Shown in pieces: positions 15,969-26,744 of a stretch of DNA of 64,000 bases. The DNA lies in contig NZ_JASKMS010000018.1 of NCBI RefSeq assembly GCF_030124145.1, positions 120,331-184,330 of the forward strand. The letters are read 5' to 3'. The first letter of the stretch is position 1; each line of letters starts with the position of its first letter. Below the pieces are notes generated by a model that saw only the letters and a program-made list of their open reading frames with translations, did not search any database and was not told the DNA's origin. A program made the position numbers and the translations under genes. This DNA is from Streptomyces sp. 378 (lineage in GTDB: Bacteria > Actinomycetota > Actinomycetes > Streptomycetales > Streptomycetaceae).

Positions 15969-17137
15969 TCCCGACAGGGCGGGACGGTCTCGGAGGGCGC
16001 GCGGCCGTCGTCGGTGTGGGAGCCACCGAGTTCACCAAGGACTCGGGGCGCAGCGAACTGCGCCTGGCGGTGGAGGCGGTGCACGCGGCCCTCGCGGACG
16101 CGGGGCTGAGCCCGGCCGACGTCGACGGGATGGTCACCTTCACCATGGACACCAGCCCCGAGATCACCGTCGCCCAGGCCGCGGGCATGGGTGAGCTCTC
16201 CTTCTTCTCCCGGATCCACTACGGCGGTGGCGCGGCCTGCGCCACCGTCCAGCAGGCCGCCCTGGCGATCGCCGCGGGCGTGGCCGACGTGGTCGTCTGC
16301 TACCGGGCCTTCAACGAGCGCTCGGGCCGCCGCTTCGGCTCCGGAGTGCGGCACCGGGAACCGTCCGCGGAGGGCGCGGCGCTCGGCTGGTCGCTGCCGT
16401 TCGGCCTGCTCACCCCGGCCTCCTGGGTGGCGATGGCGGCCCGGCGCTACCTCCACACCCACGGGCTGACCCCGGAGGCGTTCGGGCACGTGGCGGTCGT
16501 CGCCCGGAAGCACGCGGCGACCAACCCGGCGGCCTGGTTCCACGGCCGGCCCATCACCCTCGCCGACCACGCCGCCTCGCGCTGGATCGTCGAACCGCTG
16601 CGGCTGCTGGACTGCTGCCAGGAGACCGACGGCGGCCAGGCCCTCGTCGTCACCTCCGTCGAACGGGCCCGCGACCTGCCCCACCCGCCCGCCGTGATCG
16701 CCGCCGCCGCCCAGGGCGCCGGACGCGCCCAGGAACAGATGACCGGCTTCTACCGCGACGACCTGACCGGCCTGCCCGAGAGCGCGGTCGTCGCCCGGCA
16801 ACTGTGGCGGACCTCGGGGCTCACGCCGGCCGACATCGACGTGGGCATCCTCTACGACCACTTCACGCCGTTCGTACTGACGCAGCTGGAGGAGTTCGGC
16901 TTCTGCGGCCGGGGCGAGGCGGCGGACTTCGTGGCCGGGGAACACCTGCCCCTCAACACGCACGGCGGGCAGCTCGGGGAGGCGTACCTGCACGGCATGA
17001 ACGGCATCGCGGAGGCCGTCCGGCAGATCCGGGGCACGGCGGCGAACCAGGTACCGGGAGCGGAACGGGTCCTGGTGACGGCGGGGACGGGCGTGCCCAC
17101 GTCCGGACTCGTCCTGACCGCCGACCCCCAGGGGTGA
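15965..17137 (+). CDS. lipid-transfer protein/thiolase-fold aldolase, Ltp2-like
   Basis: This 390-residue SCP2-thiolase-family protein begins with AAVVGVGATEFTKDSGR. It lacks the cysteine nucleophile region of true thiolases (HYGGGAACATVQQAALAI occupies that place). The C-terminal half has VGILYDHFTPFVLTQLEEFG and GGQLGEAYLHGMNG; the two tyrosines correspond to those proposed as catalytic in the Ltp2 retro-aldolase that releases propionyl-CoA from hydroxylated steroid side chains. It is coupled by ATGA to the ChsH1-like gene. It should form a complex with the DUF35 domain encoded two genes upstream. Confidence 0.87.
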   Translation: MIPTGRDGLGGRAAVVGVGATEFTKDSGRSELRLAVEAVHAALADAGLSPADVDGMVTFTMDTSPEITVAQAAGMGELSFFSRIHYGGGAACATVQQAALAIAAGVADVVVCYRAFNERSGRRFGSGVRHREPSAEGAALGWSLPFGLLTPASWVAMAARRYLHTHGLTPEAFGHVAVVARKHAATNPAAWFHGRPITLADHAASRWIVEPLRLLDCCQETDGGQALVVTSVERARDLPHPPAVIAAAAQGAGRAQEQMTGFYRDDLTGLPESAVVARQLWRTSGLTPADIDVGILYDHFTPFVLTQLEEFGFCGRGEAADFVAGEHLPLNTHGGQLGEAYLHGMNGIAEAVRQIRGTAANQVPGAERVLVTAGTGVPTSGLVLTADPQG

Positions 17138-17270
17138 ACCCGCAGTACTCCGGGCCCGGTACTCCCCCTACAGGAGGTGCAGTCGGCCCCACCCCTACAA
17201 CCTGAGGGGGATCCCGCTTCGGGACCTGCGGCCGATCCGCTCACCGTGCCGTCGCTCATAGCGTTGAGCC

Positions 17271-17831
17271 ATGACCACACTCGTCTGCACGAGCGCTTCG
17301 AAGGCGGCCAAACCGGCGGCGCAGACCTTTCCGTATCCGTCGTTCTCGTCGTACGTCAGGGCCCGCCAGCCGGTGCTGCTGCGTACCGCCCGCTCGCTCA
17401 CCGGCAATCCGAGCGACGCCGAGGACCTGCTGCAGACCGCCCTCACCAAGACGTACGTCGCCTGGGAGCGCATCGAGGACCACCGCGCCCTCGACGGCTA
17501 TGTGCGCCGGGCGCTGCTGAACACCCGGACCTCGCAGTGGCGCAAGCGCAAGGTCGACGAGTTCGCCTGTGACGAGCTGCCCGAGCCCGATCCGGTGGCC
17601 GCCGGCGACGACCCGGCCGAGCAGCAGGCGCTGCGCGACGCGATGTGGCGGGCGATCATGCGGCTGCCCGCCCGGCAGCGGGCGATGGTGGTCCTCAGGT
17701 ACTACGAGGACCTCAGCGAGGTCCAGACGGCAGAGGTGCTGGGCGTCTCGGTGGGTACGGTGAAGTCGGCCGTCTCCCGGGCGATCGGCAAGCTCCGCGA
17801 GGACGCTGAGCTGGGACTTGTCCGCCAGTGA
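17271..17831 (+). CDS. SigE-family ECF RNA polymerase sigma factor
   Basis: This 186-residue ECF-type factor has region 2 at about 22-95 (YVRARQPVLLRTARSLTG, then DAEDLLQTALTKTYVAWERI) and region 4 at about 125-178 (LPARQRAMVVLRYYEDLS, then VLGVSVGTVKSAVSRAIGKL). The SigE family is common in actinomycetes and often lacks a neighbouring anti-sigma gene; none is seen here. ATG 17271 follows a purine-poor leader. The 133-bp gap upstream contains TACAGGAGGTGCAG at about 17169, likely the end of another control region. It is separated from the FadD gene by a clear promoter. Confidence 0.88.
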   Translation: MTTLVCTSASKAAKPAAQTFPYPSFSSYVRARQPVLLRTARSLTGNPSDAEDLLQTALTKTYVAWERIEDHRALDGYVRRALLNTRTSQWRKRKVDEFACDELPEPDPVAAGDDPAEQQALRDAMWRAIMRLPARQRAMVVLRYYEDLSEVQTAEVLGVSVGTVKSAVSRAIGKLREDAELGLVRQ

Positions 17832-17899
17832 GGGGGTGTCCCGGCTGCTTGTGAGCTGTCCCTCCGGCATGGCGTGATCTGATCGATCGCCCGGACCTA

Positions 17900-17929
17900 G
17901 TGACATACCGCGCGGTATGTGCGCAGAAT
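17900..17929 (+). promoter_or_regulatory. promoter with palindromic operator in the spacer
   Basis: GTGACA (17900-17905) and CAGAAT (17924-17929) are separated by 18 bp. The perfect palindrome ACATACCGCGCGGTATGT (17903-17920) fills the spacer, overlapping the -35 box. It is the right form for TetR-type repression of the acyl-CoA ligase gene. Confidence 0.6.
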
Positions 17930-17979
17930 CAGCACAACCTTTACCACCGCGTAGGCAATGTCGCCCCCGGGAGGACGCC

Positions 17980-19635
<1,656 letters not shown>

Positions 19636-19651
19636 CCCGCCCGCGCGGGTG

Positions 19652-19684
19652 CGCCGTACGCCGGCACCTCACCGGCGTACGGCG
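19652..19684. terminator. bidirectional terminator between FadD and MFS genes
   Basis: A perfect 13-bp stem (CGCCGTACGCCGG with CCGGCGTACGGCG) with a 7-nt loop lies between two convergent genes. Confidence 0.7.
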
Positions 19685-19698
19685 GCCGGTCACCCTCA

Positions 19699-20898
19699 TC
19701 ACCGCCGTACGGAGGTCGGCCCCCACCCCAGCACCAGCCACAGACCCGCCACCGCGCACACCCCGCCCCAGCCGAAGTGGCTGAAGGCCACCCCGGCGAG
19801 GGCGGAGGCGGCGGCGCCGCCCGCGAACCCGGCGACCACATAGGCGGTGTTGGCGGTGGCCGGGGTGGAGGTGGTGGTCAGGGCGAGGGTCTGGTTGGCG
19901 ACATGGGAGGCGACCAGCGCCGCGTGCACGGCGATCGCGGCGGCGAACAGCGCCCACGGCACCTGCCCGCCCAGCCAGAACAGGGGCACGGACACGGCGG
20001 CGACCAGATACGCCGACCGCACGACCTTGCCGGCGCCGAACCGGTCCACCAGCCCGCCCGCCAGCGGCGCCACCGCGCTCGCGGTCAGCCCGAACAGCCC
20101 GAACAGCCCGGCGGTGGCGGTGGACAGCCCGTACTCCGGCCCGGTCAGCAGCAGGGCCAGCGAGGTCCACAGGGCGCTCCACGCACCGAACATCCCGGCC
20201 TGCCGCACACACGCCCGCCACAGGTCGGGCGAGCTCCGCAGCACGGACGGCAGCGCGACCAGCCCCGCGAACAGCGGGCCCTGCCGGCGCCGCCGCGACG
20301 GCAGGACCACCGCGGTCGCGAGCCCCAGGACGAGGGTGAGCACGGCGGCGCCCGCGAACACCCACCGCCAGCCGAAGGCCTGCCCGGCCAGCCCGCCCAG
20401 CACCCGGGCCCCGACGATGCCGGTGAACAGGCCCGCGATGACGGCCGCCACATGCCGGGCGCGCCGCTCGGCGGGAGCACGCTCGGCGACCAGCGGGACG
20501 AGCAGCTGCGGGATGACGGTCGCGGCCGAGGCGACGAACATCGCGGCCGCGAGGGCGGCGATGCCCGGGGCGCCCGCACCGGCACCCAGCGCGAGAGCGG
20601 TGACGAGCGTGAGCCCCGCGACCAGTCGGCGCCGGTTCGCGCTGTCGCCGAGCGGGGCGAAGAACAGCAGGCCGACCGCGTAGCCGAGCTGGGCGACCGA
20701 GGCGATCCAGGCGATGGCCGAGGGTGCCGAGCCGAAGTCGCGGGCCATGAGCGGGAGCAGCGGTGCGGCGAGGTAGATGTTGGCGGCGGTGACCGCGCTG
20801 CACACGGCGAGCAGGGTGAGGAAGAGGCCGGGGGCGGGGGTACGGGCCCGTCGTACGGGGGCGCCGGCCTGGACTGTGGTCGTGGTCGCTGACGGCAT
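19699..20898 (-). CDS. MFS transporter, 12-TM drug-efflux type
   Basis: This 399-residue protein has about 12 hydrophobic segments. The motif-A-like loop FFAPLGDSANRRRLVAG lies between helices 2 and 3, and GWRWVFAGAAVLTLVLG follows helix 5. It is divergent from a TetR gene 128 bp away. I recall S. coelicolor SCO4007/SCO4008 as such a multidrug-sensing TetR/MFS pair with the same neighbours, so efflux of cationic drugs is the likely role. That is inference by remembered synteny, not seen in the sequence. Confidence 0.88.
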   Translation of the reverse strand: MPSATTTTVQAGAPVRRARTPAPGLFLTLLAVCSAVTAANIYLAAPLLPLMARDFGSAPSAIAWIASVAQLGYAVGLLFFAPLGDSANRRRLVAGLTLVTALALGAGAGAPGIAALAAAMFVASAATVIPQLLVPLVAERAPAERRARHVAAVIAGLFTGIVGARVLGGLAGQAFGWRWVFAGAAVLTLVLGLATAVVLPSRRRRQGPLFAGLVALPSVLRSSPDLWRACVRQAGMFGAWSALWTSLALLLTGPEYGLSTATAGLFGLFGLTASAVAPLAGGLVDRFGAGKVVRSAYLVAAVSVPLFWLGGQVPWALFAAAIAVHAALVASHVANQTLALTTTSTPATANTAYVVAGFAGGAAASALAGVAFSHFGWGGVCAVAGLWLVLGWGPTSVRR

Positions 20899-20927
20899 GG
20901 AGGGGAGTCCTTGGAGTCGACTCTAAC

Positions 20928-21002
20928 AACTAACTGGTTGGTTGGCTGACGGGGAAACAGTCTGGGCCGCCCCGGCATTCCATGTCAACCAAACAGTTGG
21001 TT
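20928..21002. promoter_or_regulatory. two TetR operators in the divergent MFS/TetR region
   Basis: AACTAACTGGTTGGTT (20928-20943) and AACCAAACAGTTGGTT (20987-21002) are related near-palindromes with centres 59 bp apart. One lies before each divergent gene, as expected for autoregulation plus repression of the MFS gene. Confidence 0.75.
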
Positions 21003-21026
21003 ACCTCGGCGCGCTACCCTCTCCCC

Positions 21027-21605
21027 ATGGCAGCAAGGGACCCCGAGGCCACCAAGGCCCGCATCTTCGAAGCGGCGGTCGCCGAGTTCGCCCGGCACGG
21101 CATCGCCGGCGCCCGCATCGACCGCATCGCCGGTGAGGCGAAGGCCAACAAGCAGCTCATCTACGCCTACTTCGGCAACAAGGCGGAGCTGTTCGCCATC
21201 GTCCTGGAGAAGAAGATGCTCCACCTCGCCGAGGCCGTCCCCGTCGACCCGGACGACATCGAGGGCTGGGTCGACCGCCTGATGGACTACCACGCCGCCC
21301 ACCCGGAGCTGCTGCGCCTGCTCTTCTGGGAGGGCCTGGAGTACGGCAGCACCGAACTGCCCCACGAGTCCGACCGCCAGGAGCACTACGCTCGCAAGGT
21401 CGCCGCCCTCCGGGACGGCCAGGCCCGGGGAGCCGTCACCGACGCCATCCCGGCGGCCGACCTGCTCTTCCTGCTGACCGCCCTGACCAACTGGACCGCC
21501 GTCGTCCCCCAGATGCGGCGCATCCTGGTCGGCGAGGGGGACCCGGACCGGGACCGCCTGCGGGCCTCGGTGAAGGAGGCCGCACGCCGGCTGACGGCAC
21601 GCTAG
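21027..21605 (+). CDS. TetR family transcriptional regulator
   Basis: This 192-residue repressor has the HTH at about 10-55 (TKARIFEAAVAEFARHGIAG, ending NKQLIYAYFGNKAELF). The ligand-binding domain is helical (WVDRLMDYHAAHPELLRLLF). TACCCT at 21015-21020 lies only 6 bp before ATG 21027, so the mRNA may be leaderless. The gene faces the MFS gene across the paired operators, and it most likely represses both until a toxic ligand binds. Confidence 0.92.
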   Translation: MAARDPEATKARIFEAAVAEFARHGIAGARIDRIAGEAKANKQLIYAYFGNKAELFAIVLEKKMLHLAEAVPVDPDDIEGWVDRLMDYHAAHPELLRLLFWEGLEYGSTELPHESDRQEHYARKVAALRDGQARGAVTDAIPAADLLFLLTALTNWTAVVPQMRRILVGEGDPDRDRLRASVKEAARRLTAR

Positions 21606-21755
21606 TGTGCTGCGCCAGAAATCCGTCGGTAGATCTGTCTCGTCTCGGCGGTCGGATTCTCGCCGCCGACCAGGGGCGTTGACCGTCCGCAGCTCAGCGG
21701 GAACTACCTAGGAACTTCCGGCGCGGGACACTGGGACCCGCCCCGCCCGTACCGG

Positions 21756-24700
21756 CTAGTTGGTGCCGATCCGGCTGAGCAGTTCGACGATCCTGGACTG
21801 CACCTCGGAGCTGGTGGACCGCTCCGCGAGGAACAGCACCGTTTCCCCGGAGGCCAGCCGCGGCAGGTCGGCCGGGTCGACGGCGGCGGTGTAGACGACC
21901 AGCGGGGTGCGGTTGAGCTGCCCGTTCGCCCGCAGCCAGTCGATGATCCCGGCGAAGCCCTCCTGCCGCCGCTGCACCTGCAGCAAATCCATCACGACCA
22001 GGTTCGGCCGGAACTGCCCCGCCAGCATCACCGCGTCCGCGTCGCTCGCCGCCCGCGCGACCTGCATCCCGCGCCGCTCCAGCGTCGCCGTCAGCGCCAG
22101 CGCGATCTCCGCGTGCTCCTCGATCAGCAGCACCCGCGGCGGATGCTGCTCACTGTCGCGCGGCGCCAGCGCCTTCAGCAGCACGGCCGGATCGGCACCG
22201 TACGCCGCGTCCCGCGAGGCCTGCCCGAGCCCGGCCGTGACGAGGACGGGCACCTCGGCGGCCACGGCGGCCTGCCGCAGCGACTGCAGCGCCGTACGCG
22301 TGATCGGCCCGGTCAGCGGGTCGACGAACAGCGCGGCGGGGAAGGCCGCGATCTGCGCGTCGACCTCCTCGCGCGAGTGCACGATCACCGGCCGGTAGCC
22401 GCGGTCGCTCAGCGCCTGCTGCGTGCTGACGTCCGGCGCCGGCCACACCAGCAGCCGCCGCGGGTTGTCCAGCGGCTCGGGCGGCAGCTCGTCGTCCATC
22501 GGCTGCGGCCGCGGCGGATCGGCCACCTCGACGGCCCCACCGGGCCCGTCCAGCGGTTCGGGCCCCTCGGCGGCGTTCTCGTCGGGTGCGCCTATGGCGT
22601 ACGACCGTCCACCGCCCTCGGTCAGCTGGGCGAGCCGCGACTGCCCGGCGAGCGACGGCTGCGCCGGGGCGGGGGCGGACAGAGGCGGCGGGGTGTGCTC
22701 GCCGGTCCGGTGCGGCCGGGCGGCCTGTTCCGGACGGGGCGCCTGGGCTGTCGGACGCGCCTGCCCCTGCTCCGGGCGGCCCGCCGGGTCCGTACGCGTC
22801 GCCGGGTCGGGCGGCGTCCCGAGCTTGCGGCGCCGGCCCGATCCACCCGGCTGGTGCGGGGGAGGCGTCGCCGACTGCTGCGGCACGGGCTGCGGGACCG
22901 GCATGGCCGACGGCTGCTGCGCGTGGGCCGTCGGCCGGTTGAACGGCACGCCCTGCCCCAGCGTCCGCACACTGATCGCCCGCCCCTGCGTGGAGTTCGG
23001 GTCGACGGGCGCGGCGGCCTCGGCGGGCAGCGGCTGAGCCGCCCGCGGCGCGCCCTCCGGCGGCAGCGCGGTGCCCGGGGCGGGGGTGTTCTGCTGCGGG
23101 GTCCGCGGCGCGCCGTTCGGCGGCGGGGGGTGTGCGGCACCCGCGCCCGTGGCGTCGGTGGCGGGCCAGGGCCGGGGGGCGTCGGCCTGCGGCGGCGTTC
23201 CGTGGGCGTTCATGCCGTGGGGAGGCGTCCCGTGGGCGTTCATGCCGTGGGGAGGCGTCCCGTGGGCGTTGGTGCCGTGGGAAGGCGTTCCCGGAGCGGC
23301 CGTGCTCTGCGGCGGGCCCTGGGGAGGCGTGCTCAGGGGAGACGCCCCCGCCCCCTGGGCCGGTGCGACCTGCCCGGCAGCGGCCTCAGCGGGGAGCGGC
23401 AGGCCGGCGGAGGACTGCTGACCCGGTGCGGCGACGCCCTGCTGCGGCAGAGGTTGGGCCGAGGCCGGGGGCTGCACCGCCTGCCCCGGGAGAGCCGCCT
23501 GCACGCCGTGCCCGAGCCCGCCCTGAGCCGGGACGGACACGCCCTGCGGTGGGACGGCGGTGCCCTGCGGGTGCTGCGGGTGGGTGCCTTGCGGGGCGTT
23601 CCTGTGCGGTTGGGTGCCCTGCGGGGGTACGGCGACGCCCTGCGGTGGGACGGCGGTGCCCTGCGGGTGGGTGCCTTGCGGGGGGGTCCCGTGCGGTTGG
23701 GTGCCCTGCGGGGGTACGGCGACGCCGTGTGGCGGGACGGCGGTGCCCTGCGGGTGGGTGCCTTGCGGGGCGTTCCCGTGCGGGAGGTCGCCGTGGGGTG
23801 CAACGGCGTCGCCCGGGGCGTGAGGTGCGTTGCCCTGCGCGGGAACCGGCATGCCCTGCGGTGGCACGGCCGTACCCGGAGGGACCGGGGAAGCGGCGAC
23901 GCCGACCTGGGCGGGGGCGCCCTGCCCCGGCCCGGCCTGCCCCGAGGGGACCTGGCCGGTGGCGTCCTGCTGCGCCGGAACACCCTGCGCCGGGTCGGCG
24001 GTCCCGGAAGCGGCGGGCACCGGACCCGCCTGGTCGGGATGCCCCGGCATCTGCGTCCCGGCGCCCCCGGCCGGCTGCGGCCTCGCGACGGCCCGCCGTC
24101 GGCGGCCGGTCGGCGCGCTGGTCGGATGCGGCTGCGGGGGAGTGTGATCGGCGGACTGGTCGTGCGGAACGGCGTCGTGCCGCCCCTCCTCGGCCACCCC
24201 GTCACCGGCGGCAGCCGGACCGGGAACCGCCACGGCGCCCGGCGCCTGGACCGGCGCCTGCCCCTGGGCGGGCACGGCTCCCGGCGCACGCACGGGAGCT
24301 GGAGCGTCAGCGACCTGCTGCCCCTGGTCGGCCTGCCCCTCCTGAGGAGCCGGAGCCGAAGCCGGGGCCGGAGTCTGATCGGCCTCGGCCGGGGGCAGCG
24401 CGAACACCGCGCGCGGCCCCGCCGCTTCCTGTGCGGCGGCAGCGGCAGCCGCCCGCTCGTTGGCGGCGGCCAGCGCCCGCCGCCGGCGTCCGGTCGGCTG
24501 CTGTGCCTCTTCCGGGGCCGCCTCGGCCGAACCGGCGGACTCACCCCCGGAGGACGCCGCGGGCAGCGCCGGCGGCAGCGCGGCCTGTTCACCGGGTTCC
24601 CGCCGGGCCCGCCGTCCCGACGGCGCGGGCACACCCTGCGGCGGCACGGTTCCGCCCAGGCCCGTGTTCGAGGCGGCGGCCCCCGCGGCGTGCTCGGCGG

Positions 24701-26744
24701 CCGTCATCACGGCCCCCTCGGCGACACCCTGGACGGCACTGCCGACGGCATCCGCACCCGCACCCGCGTCCTCGGCCGCGCGCCGCCGCCGCCCGGTCCC
24801 GCCGGACGCGGCACCCTCACCGGACGCCTGCGCCGGAAGGGCGGCCTGTTCCCCGGCGGCCCGCCGCCTGCGCCGCCCGGTGGGTGCGGTCCCGTCGGCT
24901 CCGGGAGCTCCGGTGTCCTCGCCCTCACCACCCGGAACGTCCGCGTCGAGGAAGGCGTCAGTGCTGGACCGCCGTGCCCGGCGCCGCCCCCCGCCGGAGG
25001 CCTGCTTGGCGGAGGCCTGCTCGGCGGGGTCGACGAGAGCGAGCGCGGCGGACTCGTCCACGGGCTGGGCGGCGACGGCTCCGGCCCCGCCTCCGATCGG
25101 CACCTCGAGGACGTACGCGCTCCCGCTCATGCCCGGCACGTCGTGCGTCTGCAGCACCCCGCCGTGGGCCCGGACGATCCCGCGGACGATGGGCTCGTGC
25201 ACGGTGTCGCCACCGGCGTACGGCCCGCGCACCTCGATGCGTACGACCTCGCCGCGCTGGGCCGCCGCCACCACGACGGTGTTGTCGAGATAACCGCCCG
25301 CCGACACGGGTGTGTTGCCGGTCGCGTCGACGCCCGCCACGTCCGCGACGAGATGCGCGAGGGCGGTCGCGAGCAGCCGGGGATCGACCTCGGCCTCGAT
25401 GGGCGGCGCGTGCACGGCGAACTGCACCCGGCCGGGCCCGACGAGCTCGACGGCCCCGTCGACCCCGGCCGCGACGACGGCGTCCAGCATCACCTTCGTG
25501 CGGGCGATGTTCTCGCTTCCCGCGTCGAGGCGCTGGTAGCCGAGGACGTTGTCGATCAGCGTCGTGATGCGCGCATAGCCGGCCGACAGGTGGTGCAGCA
25601 CCTGGTTCGCCTCGGGCCACAGCTGCCCGGCGTCGTCGGCGGCCAGCGCGGCCAGCTCGCGGCGCAGCTCCTCCAGCGGGCCGCGCAGCGACCGCCCGAG
25701 CAGGGTCAGCAACTGCTCGTGCCGGGCGGCGAGCGCCTCGAACCGGTCCTTCTCCCGCTCCCCGAGCGCGGCGTACCGCTCCTCGTTCGCCGCGAGTTCC
25801 TCGGCGTGCCGCTCGGTCAGCTCCTCCACCTCGGTGACGTGCTGCTGGCGCAGCGCGGTGAGCTCGGAGGCGTGCTCCTCGGCGATCCGCTCCAGTTCCT
25901 CGGCGTGCCGCTTCTCCGCCGCCTCCTTCTCGTCGACGACGGCGTCGTACGGCCGCCGGTCGGTGAAGGTCATCACGGCGCCGACGAGCTGGTCCCCGTC
26001 GCGTACGGGCGCGGTCGTCAGATCGACCGGGACCTTGCCGCCGTTCTTGGCGTACAGCACCTGCCCGCGCACCCGGTGCTTGCGCCCGGAGCGCAGGGTG
26101 TCGGCGAGCGGCGAGTCCTCGTAGGGGAAGGGCGAGCCGTCGGCACGCGAGTGCAGCACGAGGGTGTGCAGCTCGCGCCCGCCGAGGTCGCTGGCCCGGA
26201 ATCCCAGTATCTGGGCGGCGGCCGGATTGACCAGCACGATCCGCCCGTCGGTGTCGGTGCCGACGACGCCCTCGGCAGCGGCCCGCAGGATCATCTCGGT
26301 CTGCCGCTGGGACCGGGCGAGCTCGGCCTCGGTGTCCACCGTCCCGGAGAGGTCGCGCACGACGAGCATGAGCAACTCGTCGCTGGTGTAGCCGTAACCG
26401 TCGTAGGCCTGCTGGCCGTTCTCCAGATTCGCACTGGTGACCTCGACGGGGAACTCGGTCCCGTCGGTCCGGCGCGCGATCATCCGGGTGGGCTTGGTGC
26501 GGGCATGCGGATCGAGGTGCTCCGGGCGTCGCATGGAGCCGGGGATGAGCTTGGAGTCGAACTGCGGCAGCAGATCCAGCAGCCCGCGGCCCACCAGAGC
26601 GGTCCCCGGAGTCTCGAAGGCCTCCAGGGCGATGGTGTTGGCGTTGACGACCGTGCCGTTGGCGTTGACCAGCACCAACGCGTCGGGAAGCGCGTCCAGT
26701 ATGGCTGCGAGGCGAGCAGCGCCTCGGGATGGCCTGCTGCTCAC
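21756..26744 (-). CDS. giant PAS/degenerate-kinase/receiver signalling protein
   Basis: This 1662-residue protein contains two PAS domains (about 9-125 and 145-262), a charged coiled coil (about 265-335), a DHp-like helical pair without the usual HE-LRTPL (LLGRSLRGPLEELRREL instead), and a weak ATPase-like domain ending GIVRAHGGVLQTHDVPG. A Pro/Gln/Ala-rich linker of about 850 residues follows, then two CheY-like domains at the C-terminus. The last one keeps VLLIEEHAEI, the phospho-acceptor NLVVMDLLQ and PLVVYTA; the one before is degenerate. It thus looks like a receiver-bearing scaffold that has lost kinase activity. ATG 26744 is used. A nucleoid or polarity role for the disordered linker would be speculation. 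Confidence 0.8.
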   Translation of the reverse strand: MSSRPSRGAARLAAILDALPDALVLVNANGTVVNANTIALEAFETPGTALVGRGLLDLLPQFDSKLIPGSMRRPEHLDPHARTKPTRMIARRTDGTEFPVEVTSANLENGQQAYDGYGYTSDELLMLVVRDLSGTVDTEAELARSQRQTEMILRAAAEGVVGTDTDGRIVLVNPAAAQILGFRASDLGGRELHTLVLHSRADGSPFPYEDSPLADTLRSGRKHRVRGQVLYAKNGGKVPVDLTTAPVRDGDQLVGAVMTFTDRRPYDAVVDEKEAAEKRHAEELERIAEEHASELTALRQQHVTEVEELTERHAEELAANEERYAALGEREKDRFEALAARHEQLLTLLGRSLRGPLEELRRELAALAADDAGQLWPEANQVLHHLSAGYARITTLIDNVLGYQRLDAGSENIARTKVMLDAVVAAGVDGAVELVGPGRVQFAVHAPPIEAEVDPRLLATALAHLVADVAGVDATGNTPVSAGGYLDNTVVVAAAQRGEVVRIEVRGPYAGGDTVHEPIVRGIVRAHGGVLQTHDVPGMSGSAYVLEVPIGGGAGAVAAQPVDESAALALVDPAEQASAKQASGGGRRRARRSSTDAFLDADVPGGEGEDTGAPGADGTAPTGRRRRRAAGEQAALPAQASGEGAASGGTGRRRRAAEDAGAGADAVGSAVQGVAEGAVMTAAEHAAGAAASNTGLGGTVPPQGVPAPSGRRARREPGEQAALPPALPAASSGGESAGSAEAAPEEAQQPTGRRRRALAAANERAAAAAAAQEAAGPRAVFALPPAEADQTPAPASAPAPQEGQADQGQQVADAPAPVRAPGAVPAQGQAPVQAPGAVAVPGPAAAGDGVAEEGRHDAVPHDQSADHTPPQPHPTSAPTGRRRRAVARPQPAGGAGTQMPGHPDQAGPVPAASGTADPAQGVPAQQDATGQVPSGQAGPGQGAPAQVGVAASPVPPGTAVPPQGMPVPAQGNAPHAPGDAVAPHGDLPHGNAPQGTHPQGTAVPPHGVAVPPQGTQPHGTPPQGTHPQGTAVPPQGVAVPPQGTQPHRNAPQGTHPQHPQGTAVPPQGVSVPAQGGLGHGVQAALPGQAVQPPASAQPLPQQGVAAPGQQSSAGLPLPAEAAAGQVAPAQGAGASPLSTPPQGPPQSTAAPGTPSHGTNAHGTPPHGMNAHGTPPHGMNAHGTPPQADAPRPWPATDATGAGAAHPPPPNGAPRTPQQNTPAPGTALPPEGAPRAAQPLPAEAAAPVDPNSTQGRAISVRTLGQGVPFNRPTAHAQQPSAMPVPQPVPQQSATPPPHQPGGSGRRRKLGTPPDPATRTDPAGRPEQGQARPTAQAPRPEQAARPHRTGEHTPPPLSAPAPAQPSLAGQSRLAQLTEGGGRSYAIGAPDENAAEGPEPLDGPGGAVEVADPPRPQPMDDELPPEPLDNPRRLLVWPAPDVSTQQALSDRGYRPVIVHSREEVDAQIAAFPAALFVDPLTGPITRTALQSLRQAAVAAEVPVLVTAGLGQASRDAAYGADPAVLLKALAPRDSEQHPPRVLLIEEHAEIALALTATLERRGMQVARAASDADAVMLAGQFRPNLVVMDLLQVQRRQEGFAGIIDWLRANGQLNRTPLVVYTAAVDPADLPRLASGETVLFLAERSTSSEVQSRIVELLSRIGTN
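23541..23790 (-). repeat. in-frame repeats in the disordered linker
   Basis: Near-identical blocks begin GCCCTGCGG at 23541 and 23637, and GCCGTGTGG at 23724. The 96- and 87-bp spacings encode GTAVPPQGVAVPPQGTQPHG-type repeats. A second set, three 30-bp copies of NAHGTPPHGM, lies at about 23205-23290. Confidence 0.85.
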
